Shown here: one piece after another, positions 1 through 7,329 of the stretch
How positions within the stretch are numbered: the stretch's first letter is position 1
Layout of the letters: each line of letters opens with the position of its first letter
DNA from: Rhodoferax ferrireducens
Lineage (GTDB): Bacteria; Pseudomonadota; Gammaproteobacteria; Burkholderiales; Burkholderiaceae_C
NCBI GenBank assembly: GCA_002083775.1
Contig: MTEI01000024.1
Span: forward strand, 1 to 45,089
Direction: 5' to 3'
DNA: 45,089 bases
Position numbers and translations under genes: made by a program
Notes under the pieces: generated by a model
Databases searched by the model: none
Told to the model about the DNA's origin: nothing
What the model saw: the letters and a program-made list of their open reading frames with translations, nothing else

Positions 1-396
1 AGCTGATCAAACCGGTAAATTCAGTCGTCCAAGGGGATTGCCTCCAATGCGGAAGCAAAACTGTTCATAACTGGGAGCTGTGCATAACAGCCGTTATGTA
101 GAGATGTACATAAAGGCTGAAAGCGGGTCTACAGTTGGCCGATTTCCCTGCCGCGTACCTGCCGTTCAAACGAGCGACTCTGGGTACCTCCTATAGACGC
201 ACGCTCGTGTCATACGACCGTTAATTTTCATTGACAAAGCCCAAACAAACTCGATTTAGCCCACGCGTATCCCCCAAATGGGGGATACCAAATGAACTAC
301 TCATCACCTAGCATTTGGTTTGAGTTATTTCACTCGGGAAAAAGACGGCAACCTTCTAACCATTCCTTGTAGTCGTCAAAAGAAGTGCCACACACA
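1..396. other. Intergenic left edge, no gene seen
   Basis: No convincing coding region. It holds a short inverted repeat at 83-98 (CATAAC/GTTATG around AGCC, with another CATAAC just upstream) and the strong palindrome at 267-288, listed separately. Any gene to the left of the window could end before here. Confidence 0.5.
267..288. repeat. 22-base palindrome upstream of lipoprotein operon
   Basis: GTATCCCCCA at 267-276 is followed by AA and then its exact reverse complement at 279-288. With only two bases between the arms it suits a protein-bound operator better than an RNA hairpin, and no T-run follows. It lies about 110 bases before the lipoprotein start, where an operator or promoter element would be expected. 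The function is inferred. Confidence 0.5.
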
Positions 397-972
397 ATGA
401 AAATCCTTAACGCCTTTGCAGTCACTTTGCTAGCGGTCCTTTTGTCTGCTTGTGGATCAATTCCACCGCTGAACTTTTCAGTTCCAAATGTTGGTGTTTC
501 ACAGAAGAAAATTGCTGCAGAAATGAAGTCAATGACAGTGACCATTGCACGACCTGACGAAAAGACAGGTGATTTGCCTGTCGGAATGGAGCAAATGGTT
601 CCGCAACTCTGGCAAACATCTTTAACGGAATCCTTGAACAAGATGGCAATATTCCAAGATGATGCATCGAGAAAGGTGAACGTATCCGTCAAAATCTTGA
701 AGCTTGAAGTACCAGGTGCTGGTTTCTCGATGACCACAACGACTGCAGCAAGATACGAAATCATGGATAGGAAAACTGGTGATCTTATATTTTCTCAAGA
801 TGTCTCATCTTCAGGCGTTACTCCAGCAGACTATGCTTTCATGGGTGTAGCTCGTGCGCGAGAGTCCATCAATCGCGCTGTGCAAAACAACATAACTCAG
901 TTCCTTCAGGCTCTGGAGACGGTCGACGTCAACAAGCCAATGTTTCCAGCAAAAACTGCATCGGCGAAATAA
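397..972 (+). CDS. Predicted outer-membrane lipoprotein, unknown function
   Basis: The 191-residue product begins with a lipoprotein signal: a K after the Met, a hydrophobic run and lipobox LSAC, with the modified Cys at residue 19. The mature part is soluble; a central segment about residues 100-150 resembles small periplasmic proteins that oppose or measure a cell component, but I do not recognise the family. I chose ATG 397 over GTG 385 because it gives a clean signal peptide and has AGAAG upstream. The stop overlaps the next start (TAATG), so the three genes 397-1531 are probably one translationally coupled envelope operon. Base composition is more AT-rich than the core of the window. Confidence 0.75.
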   Translation: MKILNAFAVTLLAVLLSACGSIPPLNFSVPNVGVSQKKIAAEMKSMTVTIARPDEKTGDLPVGMEQMVPQLWQTSLTESLNKMAIFQDDASRKVNVSVKILKLEVPGAGFSMTTTTAARYEIMDRKTGDLIFSQDVSSSGVTPADYAFMGVARARESINRAVQNNITQFLQALETVDVNKPMFPAKTASAK

Positions 973-1442
973 TGCGAGTCTTGACCATAATCGGTGCAAC
1001 TTCTATTGCTATTGTTCTTGCTGGCTGTGCATCAAACATTTCAACACAAACATACTCTGTTGGTTCAGTTGGTCAAGTAAACCGAACCGTATCCGGCACC
1101 GTAGTAAGTGCAAGAGAAGTAGATGTCTCAGGAACTACTGGTGTTGGCGGTGGCGCCGGATCGGTTGCGGGCGCAGTCGTTGGGTCTGCCGCTGGAGGAA
1201 GCAATAGCCGAGGTAACATTGTTGGAGCAATCGGAGGAGCAATTATTGGCGGCCTCGCTGGATCAGCGATAGAGGCCAACGCTACCAAACAAAAAGGTAT
1301 GGAGTATGTTGTCGAGACCGAAAATGGAAATTTAATGACCATTGTTCAAGGTATAGAACCGATATTTCTTCAACAGCAAAAGGTTCTTGTCCTTTACGGT
1401 TCTCCATCTCGATTGATCGCCGACCCAAGAGCCAACAAATGA
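972..1442 (+). CDS. Glycine-zipper (SlyB/17 kDa-antigen-like) outer-membrane lipoprotein
   Basis: A lipoprotein signal ends in LAGC with Cys at residue 19. The middle of the 156-residue protein, about residues 58-100, is a Gly/Ala-rich double glycine zipper (GGGAGSVAGAVVGSAAGG, then a second GAIGGAIIGG block). This is the layout of SlyB/PcpY-type lipoproteins, which sit in the outer membrane and help keep the envelope intact. The length matches that family. The ATG shares a base with the stop of the preceding lipoprotein gene, and the stop overlaps the next small gene, so the products may act together. The exact role is not shown by the sequence. Confidence 0.8.
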   Translation: MRVLTIIGATSIAIVLAGCASNISTQTYSVGSVGQVNRTVSGTVVSAREVDVSGTTGVGGGAGSVAGAVVGSAAGGSNSRGNIVGAIGGAIIGGLAGSAIEANATKQKGMEYVVETENGNLMTIVQGIEPIFLQQQKVLVLYGSPSRLIADPRANK

Positions 1443-1531
1443 AAACGAAAGTAGCAATTACTGTACTGGCAATAGAAATTTCGCTACTTTTCGGAATTCT
1501 CATGCTTTCTCCGAATGGCCTAGTTTTCTAA
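1439..1531 (+). CDS. 30-residue hydrophobic small protein, coupled to the lipoprotein operon
   Basis: A short frame starts at an ATG inside the stop of the preceding gene (ATGA overlap) and ends at TAA 1529-1531. The product is K-rich at the first residues and then almost wholly hydrophobic (ITVLAIEISLLFGILML), so it would be a single membrane span. The 4-base overlap, the same strand and the membrane character support a real gene, but it is too short for homology to be judged by eye. It could also be a chance frame. Confidence 0.45.
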   Translation: MKTKVAITVLAIEISLLFGILMLSPNGLVF

Positions 1532-2400
1532 AACAAGCTAGCCCAACGTATATTTGAAAATTTAAGGAATGTCGCTGGATTGACTTCCAGGAACTTGCCA
1601 TTCGTCGACGTCAGCACACGCCGCACAGACGGTCCACGGTTTTCTCCGTTCCAGTCATTAAATTTTGACCGTCAGGTTCGGAGAAAGTTGGCTGGCTCCA
1701 GAGGGCTGGAAGCGGCTGCTCCCGAAGGTCCGCTATATGGTGTTGTGTGAACAAAACCGCTACGCGGTGGTTTCTCATGTGTCAGTTCGGTGCGGAAAAG
1801 ATGCTTAGCTTATATTGACAAGTCATGGCAAAAAGCGCATCTTCAAATCTTTAGTGGTTTTTCCCAGCTTGCAAACTGCGACGTATGTTTGCAGCCGCTA
1901 ACGACTGGCATCCTAGGCACTTGGCTGCGATTTTCGCCTCAGCTGGCATTACAAAAGTTCACCAACGTAAGCATCATGTTTTTGGAGCACCTAGCGCATT
2001 TGCAATGCTTGAAGCTTGACTCTATAAGGTTGTGGCTTGCCAGTCTGGGGAGTAGTTTTGGCGTTTAGGTTGAAATGCCGGAGAAGTTGAAGGACAAAAT
2101 GTCTGTATATAGGGCTTAAGGCGACAAAAACGCGTCCTGCCTTGGATGTCCCCCGCCGAATGTTTCTTTTGTCGGTTGCAAAACAGCCCAGATTGGTTTT
2201 CATGATGCGGACTGAACCTTTCAATTCCCTAAATATCTGCGGGTTCGGATTTTTACCATTTCTACCCAGCGCACATTCAGAGCGGTAGTTTTGTCCAACA
2301 CGGTTTATCTGACGCCGTTCAGCAACAGTGCTTTTGGCTGACTTCGTGGCGGCGACAGTTAAACGCTATTTGGTCCAGTTCATTGCCGTCTAGTGGTCGT

Positions 2401-2431
2401 CAGTTGGGCAGCGGTTTGCCGCTCCCAATTG
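2401..2431. repeat. Strong imperfect hairpin
   Basis: The left arm 2401-2413 (CAGTTGGGCAGCGG region) pairs with the right arm 2419-2431 (CCGCTCCCAATTG) over 13 base pairs, with one bulged C at 2409 and a G-T pair, around a TTTG loop. No T-run follows on either strand, so it is a poor intrinsic terminator. It could be a repeat element or the end of a decayed mobile element. Confidence 0.45.
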
Positions 2432-2665
2432 TGCATGCTATTTCACTATTTGTAGTTGACATATTTTCTCACATCACCAAAAAGAGTGAGATTTATGGAA
2501 TGGGAGCGGCTTTTTAAAGAAAAAATAATGAAATTGCGTAGGATTGTTTAGGCGTCGACCACATGCACGCCGAATCCATCCGAGTCGACCCTGCCGCCAT
2601 CCTAATCATGAATAAATTTCTTACCCACCTCCGTGAACTAACCGGAATGTGATTTAGAATTCTTA

Positions 2666-2686
2666 TCGTATTTATGATAAATACGA
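2666..2686. repeat. 21-base palindrome before the 2747 gene
   Basis: TCGTATTTAT at 2666-2675, one central G, then the exact reverse complement at 2677-2686. The single-base centre excludes an RNA hairpin of the full arms, so a dimeric regulator site is likelier. It ends 60 bases before the ATG at 2747, within normal promoter distance. The regulator is unknown. Confidence 0.5.
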
Positions 2687-2746
2687 ATAAAAAAGGGGGC
2701 AATAAGTCTGATAATGTTATCAACGGGTTATAGGTAGGCGGCCTCA

Positions 2747-3655
2747 ATGAGGTTATATTTATATTTATATTTATATTTATTTATGATGAAATTTCGTTTC
2801 TTTCTAGCATCAACATTACTTTCAAGTTTAAGTTTTGTTTCCGGAACAGCATTGGCACAAAAGGGTTTTTCAGATCTTGATATTCAAGGTCTTAAAATGG
2901 GCATGGCACCTGTTCAAACAATGCCGATCATTCAGCAGCTTGCTGCCAAGAATGGGTCAAAGGTAAGGGAAAAATCTCTTCAGTTGGGCGGCAGAGATCC
3001 TGCTAAAGGTATATTTGTTCCATTGAATAATGGAAAAGTAACGATTCAACTTCAAAGCGGTGCTGTCGATATGGCATCCACCTCACAAGACTATCCAGAT
3101 GCAGTTAGCGTGAATTTCACTCCAGTTCCAGGAGAAGAGAAAATTGCAGCAATTTACAGAAGATCACCATACAAGGCTGGTGCTCGCCCGATTGACGATA
3201 ATGTCGCAAGTGATTTGCTGGCGAAGTATGGAAAGCCCACGTATGAGGAAAGCGGCAAACACTCCGCTCAAGATTTCTTTGTCTGGGCATTTGACTCAAA
3301 TGGGACACCACTAAAGTCCTGGGCAGGCAAAAAATGCCTGCTACAGTTCCCAAAGCCGGATGGGCGAACCTCTGACCCAACATCCACCAATAATAGTTGG
3401 TCTTGGATTATCGAAAGCCAATGGGAAGATAAGCAGGTTTCAAGCTACTATAAATCATGCGGAACAAAATTGCTAATTATTGAATCCATGATTGACTCTC
3501 AAATCAGGACAGTCAATCAAATTTCATTTATTTTCTACGACATACAGGCTGTAATCGATGGACAGAAAAAGGCAAATGAGTTAATGGCGGCAGTGTCTCG
3601 CAATGTCACTAAGGATGTAATTAAAGGCGCAAACCAGGTCAAGCCTTCACTTTAA
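2747..3655 (+). CDS. Exported protein of unknown function with a repeat-encoded N-terminus
   Basis: Starting at 2747 the product is 302 residues; starting at the paired ATGs 2783/2786 it is about 290. The later start gives a textbook signal peptide (MKFRFFLAST... ending in ALAQ), so the mature protein is periplasmic. The mature N-terminus (DIQGLKMGMAPVQTM) resembles the opening of small exported proteins with a BamE-like repeat, but the rest is not recognised. Only the 2747 start has purine-rich sequence upstream (GGTAGGCGG); between it and 2783 lie four copies of TTATAT that read as Leu-Tyr repeats. Codon use is AT-rich like the surrounding 5 kb, suggesting acquired DNA. Confidence 0.75.
   Translation: MRLYLYLYLYLFMMKFRFFLASTLLSSLSFVSGTALAQKGFSDLDIQGLKMGMAPVQTMPIIQQLAAKNGSKVREKSLQLGGRDPAKGIFVPLNNGKVTIQLQSGAVDMASTSQDYPDAVSVNFTPVPGEEKIAAIYRRSPYKAGARPIDDNVASDLLAKYGKPTYEESGKHSAQDFFVWAFDSNGTPLKSWAGKKCLLQFPKPDGRTSDPTSTNNSWSWIIESQWEDKQVSSYYKSCGTKLLIIESMIDSQIRTVNQISFIFYDIQAVIDGQKKANELMAAVSRNVTKDVIKGANQVKPSL
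2753..2776 (+). repeat. Hexanucleotide tandem repeat (TTATAT)x4 at a gene start
   Basis: Four perfect TTATAT units run from 2753 to 2776, followed by a partial unit TTATTT. They lie between the ATG at 2747 and the ATGs at 2783/2786. Copy changes would add or remove Leu-Tyr in frame, or change the distance between an upstream ribosome site or promoter and the downstream ATG. Confidence 0.8.
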
Positions 3656-3672
3656 GGTATTTTTGACTTGCT

Positions 3673-3704
3673 TAGTTCTGCGAATTTTGAATTCTGCAGA
3701 ACTA
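3673..3704 (+). terminator. Hairpin after the 2747 gene, probable transcription end
   Basis: TAGTTCTGC (3673-3681) pairs with GCAGAACTA (3696-3704), and GAATT (3682-3686) continues the stem with AATTC (3690-3694), with one bulged T. This 14-pair hairpin begins 18 bases after the stop codon. There is no downstream T-run, so termination may be weak or may need Rho. Confidence 0.5.
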
Positions 3705-4044
3705 GGCCGTTCAGCGACTTCTTCTGATCTATGTGCCTTGGAATATGAGGCACTGAAAATCACAACGGATCAAGCCCAATGACTGCTCTTGGTCGCATCC
3801 GACGGCTTAGCTTAACTGGTGCTAGTTTACGCTTGCACAGAAATACCGAGTTGCGAAGCAACCAGAGCCGATAAAACTGAACAACCACCTACTGAAGTAG
3901 GTGGGTTCGCGCGGTTCGCAGAGGACTGGAAGTCCACACGATACGCGAACCGCGCTGAATACCCCGACCTCGCACTTTTTTGAATATTCCCGAACCCCAA
4001 GAAGCAGCGTGGCTGAAGCTGATCGGCTGGAAGCCGGTGGATTT
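3705..4044. other. Intergenic stretch with nested hairpins
   Basis: About 340 bases with no supported gene. The central part holds the hairpins at 3883-3955. A short plus-strand frame crosses them but has no ribosome site or recognisable motif. Confidence 0.4.
3883..3955. repeat. Paired hairpins resembling an IS200/IS605-type end
   Basis: CCACCTAC (3885-3892) pairs with GTAGGTGG (3897-3904) around TGAA. Directly after it, an 11-base arm GCGCGGTTCGC (3909-3919) pairs perfectly with 3945-3955 and encloses a small GGACT/AGTCC hairpin (3923-3935). Compact hairpins of this kind are the recognition structures at the ends of IS200/IS605 elements, and tnpB scraps occur elsewhere in this window. No transposase gene is next to it, so the assignment is tentative. 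Confidence 0.35.
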
Positions 4045-4072
4045 AACCTAGTGATTGATATTTAACTAGGTT
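4045..4072 (-). terminator. Hairpin spanning the stop codon of the 4066 gene
   Basis: AACCTAGT (4045-4052) and ACTAGGTT (4065-4072) are perfect inverted arms with a 12-base AT-rich loop. On the minus strand the stem begins at the stop codon (4066-4068) of the gene it follows. An AT-rich tail follows but no clear T-run. Confidence 0.4.
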
Positions 4073-4683
4073 GACGAAGTCACTAATTCCTCGGCTAATT
4101 GTGAAATTTCTACCCTTAGTGCTTTTTCACGTAATCCTGCTGGAGTAAGAGCATAAGCCCGTAAGATTTCCCAAAGAACCCAGAAAGCAACGGCGGAAAA
4201 CGGGCCTGCTGTAATGTCGCCGGCTACCCAAGCGCCTGGCACAAAACCAAGACCCAGTACCCAAAGACGTTCCTTCATATAGCCGACCTTTGGCTTCCAA
4301 ACATCTCTCCAATCAGAAGGTTGAGCGCCGAAACCGTAAATTGACCAGAACATCTGGTTTGTGGTTAAGTTGTGCACGCGCATGATTAACGACTTTTCAC
4401 TGCTGACATCTCCCCCTGATATGACAAATATTTCGTGTCCCTCCCGAAGTTCAACCCCTGTTCCACTCAGGTCAAAAAGCTCCTCTTGACCTGTTTTTGA
4501 TTTCAACCAAACCTTATGCAAAATCTCGGAAGTGGAACTGACTGCCCCCAATTCAACCTTCCCATCTCTTATTTCTCTACCTTGAGAAATGCTTGTAATG
4601 ACATGTTCTTGAGATTGAATAACAGTACCTTGGAATATTTGAAAGTTGACCGCTTGACCATTTGAAAGAGTTTTATTTATCAT
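4066..4683 (-). CDS. Unknown protein with soluble N-terminal domain and C-terminal membrane segments
   Basis: 205 residues. The first 120 or so are beta-rich and polar, with no signal peptide. A hydrophobic region at about residues 143-182 (VLGLGFVPGAWVAGDITAG, then FSAVAFWVLWEILRAYAL) would form one or two membrane spans, followed by a short charged tail. I do not recognise the family; the layout suggests a cytosolic domain tethered to the inner membrane. No good ribosome site precedes the ATG, and the upstream DNA is very AT-rich. It is co-directional with the two small paralogues at 4740-5368, but 56 bases separate it from the nearer one, so a shared transcript is only possible. Confidence 0.6.
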   Translation of the reverse strand: MINKTLSNGQAVNFQIFQGTVIQSQEHVITSISQGREIRDGKVELGAVSSTSEILHKVWLKSKTGQEELFDLSGTGVELREGHEIFVISGGDVSSEKSLIMRVHNLTTNQMFWSIYGFGAQPSDWRDVWKPKVGYMKERLWVLGLGFVPGAWVAGDITAGPFSAVAFWVLWEILRAYALTPAGLREKALRVEISQLAEELVTSST

Positions 4684-4739
4684 TTTCGCTTGTTAGTAAC
4701 TTTTAATATAACTGTAGTGTCAATTTTTAAATTAAAAAT

Positions 4740-4988
4740 TTATCGATTAGATGCCATCCTGACTTCGCTGCCATTGATAAACCGCATGCTTATAGGTGCT
4801 TTATTAGTCGCTCTATTTTTAGTTATCTCTATCTCAATATCGCAATGGTAGGCATTTTCGTCATTATCTTTGCATCCAACTTTTTTAAGATTTTCTAATT
4901 TCGGCGCCATTTTTTCTGCCATGTCGGCATCGGCTCCATCCATAAATTGCTTGGCCTCTGTCATTTCAGCTTGAAGTTGTTTATCCAT
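4740..4988 (-). CDS. Signal-less copy of the neighbouring small lipoprotein
   Basis: The 82-residue product aligns by eye with the mature part of the gene at 5018-5368: K-Q-x-x-A-E, KKVGC versus KKIGC, AYHCDIEIEI versus AYKCDVEMEV, and PISMRFINGSE versus PIRFVKGSD. The two conserved Cys match. Homology begins at its first residues, so this copy lacks the lipoprotein signal and would stay in the cytoplasm unless it is a decayed duplicate. A stop codon lies in frame just upstream, so no longer start exists. It begins 29 bases after the stop of its paralogue and is probably co-transcribed. Confidence 0.6.
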   Translation of the reverse strand: MDKQLQAEMTEAKQFMDGADADMAEKMAPKLENLKKVGCKDNDENAYHCDIEIEITKNRATNKAPISMRFINGSEVRMASNR

Positions 4989-5017
4989 GGTGTGGTACCG
5001 TGCCGTGCACTAAAACC

Positions 5018-5368
5018 CTATTTCGACGCAATCCAGCCATCGCTACCTTTTACAAATCGAATGGGTGCAATTCCCTTATTGGTGTTTCCCATTTGTGACA
5101 CTTCCATCTCAACGTCACATTTGTACGCCTTCTCACCATCTTCTTTACAACCGATTTTCTTCACACTTTTGATTTCAGGCAGCAGATTTTTCATCATGTC
5201 AGACGCTTGTTTACCACCCATTTGCGCCATGCCCTTTGCCTCCGCCGTCATTTGCTTTTCAATAGCCGTCTTAATATCACCTTCTGACGGTGCTCCACCA
5301 CACGCTGAAAGCATAAGCAACGTGCCAGTTGCAAATAAAATATGAAGAGGTTTAAACGTGAAATGCAT
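5018..5368 (-). CDS. Small predicted lipoprotein with two conserved cysteines
   Basis: 116 residues with a lipoprotein signal ending in LSAC (Cys 23). The mature protein has a Met/Lys-rich helical segment, residues about 30-65, then a short domain with Cys pair GC-KEDGEKAYKC that could form a disulfide in the periplasm, and a C-terminal IRFVKGSDGW strand. This is a common pattern of small conserved lipoproteins of unknown role. GGGAG precedes the ATG at good spacing. The downstream gene is a signal-less duplicate, so this pair arose by tandem duplication. Confidence 0.75.
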   Translation of the reverse strand: MHFTFKPLHILFATGTLLMLSACGGAPSEGDIKTAIEKQMTAEAKGMAQMGGKQASDMMKNLLPEIKSVKKIGCKEDGEKAYKCDVEMEVSQMGNTNKGIAPIRFVKGSDGWIASK

Positions 5369-5691
5369 AATTTACTCCCTTGATTGCATAATTGATTTGT
5401 TACATTGAAGATTGAGCAAAGTCGACAACAAGGACTCGGAAAGCGTCTTCATCCGCTCCTTAGTTCAATGCATGGAAAAATTGTCTATCTTTGACATGCC
5501 GCACACATTCACACCATGACAACGCATAGCGTGGCGCCTCCCTCTTGCAGATAGTTGCCGCAGACATTCCAAACCAAATGTTTGCAGCGATATAAATTTG
5601 TAGTATTTCATTTAGTATACCGAGGGGAAATCAACATCCTGTCTAAGCGGCGAGTTTTTTTCAGTTTCAAGGCCACTAAATTGGGGTAAAG
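5369..5691. other. Intergenic stretch between two lipoprotein genes
   Basis: About 320 bases, AT-rich, with no gene that I can support. It should contain the promoter of the minus-strand pair 5368-4740 at its left side and the transcription end of the minus-strand gene 6084-5692 at its right side; a run of seven T follows GCGGCGAG near 5650 but on the wrong strand for that gene. Confidence 0.4.
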
Positions 5692-6084
5692 TTATGGCTG
5701 TGGTCGGTCCACCAGATGCTGCGTGCCGCCAGCGCTGCGCGCGAAATGTGTCAAGATTCCTCGCTGATCGAACTCTGCGGAAATCCCCTTGGTTTCTGCC
5801 ACTCCCTTGCCAACAAGCGCACCAGCAAAGGGCAAGTACGTCTTGCCATCAACCGCTGCCTTGTTGTACGTCCACGACATTTGATGCTGTCCAGTGTGGC
5901 TGACGCTTGAGGTCGTTGGTTGCCCCAACTTCGCGATTACCTCTTGCTCGTTTGTATGACCCTTGATCAGAAATCCAAGATCCATGGGATCAAAGCGGTC
6001 AATGGGTCCAGGTTTGCAGCCACTCAAGGTCTGCATCAAGATGATGGCACTGATCAAACCGATGGTTTGTTTCCTGAATGCCAT
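5692..6084 (-). CDS. BamE/SmpA-like lipoprotein
   Basis: From ATG 6084 the product is 130 residues with a lipoprotein signal ending in LSGC (Cys 23). The mature part has the pattern of the BamE/SmpA fold: LIKGHTNEQEVIAKLGQP (the start-of-domain helix and turn), then a strand with QMSWTYNK, and a C-terminal strand ISAEFDQRGIL. BamE proper belongs to the outer-membrane protein assembly machine; many stand-alone proteins with this fold have other or unknown roles, and this one is not in a bam or fur neighbourhood. A longer frame to 6150 adds an N-terminus with no signal character, so the 6084 start is preferred. Confidence 0.75.
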   Translation of the reverse strand: MAFRKQTIGLISAIILMQTLSGCKPGPIDRFDPMDLGFLIKGHTNEQEVIAKLGQPTTSSVSHTGQHQMSWTYNKAAVDGKTYLPFAGALVGKGVAETKGISAEFDQRGILTHFARSAGGTQHLVDRPQP

Positions 6085-6349
6085 CCGACAAGCTGCGTTG
6101 GTGTGAAACATGGACTGAACTCCTGGGGTGTGGAGCAAGTGCCGATGCATCTCGGCGTTGACAACTTGCCCTTGCTTGTTTTGTCGTTGATAAGCCGCAG
6201 ACGGTTCAGATTTTTTTCAAAATTTTCATCCCCATACGCAATGACCTGGATAGCTGGACCGTCCAGTCAAAAACCTTGAAGTTTTGTGAACCGCTCGCAG
6301 CAACCCAACGACTAATGGGTGTCAGCGTCAAGCTCTTCACAAGGACATC

Positions 6350-7285
6350 ATGGAATCCACTCAGACTGTCAATACCGGCACCGCTCCTTCAACGTCGCAG
6401 GGAAAGAAGGCCATCCAAACTTATGGAAACCTCTTGAGCGTGTCACTACTATTTGTCACCCTGGTGTGGGGCTCCACGGTTCCGATGCTCAAGCTTGCAG
6501 CGGCCAGTCTGAGCGGGGTGGAAATTTCGGCGCTGCGTTTTGTCATTGCTGCTGCCTGTCTCCTGCCATGGGCCATACGTGCATCACGTCAAGCTTGGAG
6601 GGATGGTGCCATGCTGGGGGCACTGGTTTTGGGGGCTTATGTCGCACAGGCTTATGGCCTGCAGTTCATTTCCAGCAACCGTAGCGCTTTTCTCACCAGT
6701 CCCAATGTCTTGATGGTGCCCCTGTTTGGCCTTGCTTTTGGCAATCGCGTTTCGTGGCGGATCCTGTTTTCAACGGCGCTGGCCTGCCTTGGCATCGGCT
6801 TGATGTCTTGGGAAGGTGACGCCCATTTGCTTGCCGACGCCGCCACGCTGCTTGGGGCAGCGGGTTATGCGCTCTATGTCATCATGCTGTCAAGGTGTGC
6901 CGGACGTCACTCGGCGCGACATTTGGCGGCAACTCAAATTGTCAGCATGGCTGTTTTGGGTTGCTTGTGGATGGTGATGGACTCGGCCAATACCGACCGG
7001 ATGCAGACGCTTGGCGGTCGTTTGAGCCCGAACCTCGTGGCGAGCCTGGTCTATCTGGGTGTGGTCGCCTCCGCTGGCATGCTGTTTTTGCAAGCCTTTG
7101 CCCAGCGTTACGTATCTGCGGACAAGGCCGCGCTGATTTATGCGATGGAACCCATTTTTGCTGCGCTCTTTGCCTGGTGGTGGCTTTCAGAGGGCTTGAC
7201 CGTCAAGGCGGTGTTGGGTGGCGCCATGGTGGTTGGCGCGGTAGTCCTGTATGAATGGCGGGGTTCTAAAATTTCGCCGCAGTGA
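6350..7285 (+). CDS. EamA-family (DMT superfamily) transporter
   Basis: 311 residues with about ten hydrophobic spans in two repeats, the standard size and shape of EamA/RhaT-type inner-membrane exporters of small metabolites or amino acids. Family signs include TLVWGSTVPMLKL in span 1, the RFVIAAACLLPWA segment, and in the second half YAMEPIFAALFAWWWLSEGL, a hallmark of the second EamA domain. AAGGAC lies just before the ATG. The substrate cannot be read from the sequence. It stands alone and meets the caspase-like gene tail to tail 45 bases downstream. Confidence 0.88.
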   Translation: MESTQTVNTGTAPSTSQGKKAIQTYGNLLSVSLLFVTLVWGSTVPMLKLAAASLSGVEISALRFVIAAACLLPWAIRASRQAWRDGAMLGALVLGAYVAQAYGLQFISSNRSAFLTSPNVLMVPLFGLAFGNRVSWRILFSTALACLGIGLMSWEGDAHLLADAATLLGAAGYALYVIMLSRCAGRHSARHLAATQIVSMAVLGCLWMVMDSANTDRMQTLGGRLSPNLVASLVYLGVVASAGMLFLQAFAQRYVSADKAALIYAMEPIFAALFAWWWLSEGLTVKAVLGGAMVVGAVVLYEWRGSKISPQ

Positions 7286-7329
7286 GGAGTCGCCGGCCTG
7301 CCGTAACACATCAAGCGCAGCTATCCGCG

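Larger units (their letters stand above)
1532..2746. other. 1.2 kb AT-rich stretch without a convincing gene
   Basis: Open frames here are short, overlap each other on both strands, lack good ribosome sites and show no recognisable motif, so I call none of them. The stretch has a strong hairpin (2401-2431) and a palindrome (2666-2686), listed separately. It may be a decayed gene or integrated element. An imperfect attC-like pair was considered and rejected. Confidence 0.45.

Noticed and set aside
1790..2068. 92-residue open frame in the 1532-2746 gap
   Set aside because: No ribosome site, no recognisable motif, overlapped by an equally long frame on the other strand.
2293..2364. GTCCAAC ... 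GTTAAAC pair like an integron attC site
   Set aside because: The outer 7-mers fit the degenerate consensus, but the inner arms do not pair and there is no second site or cassette-like gene order.
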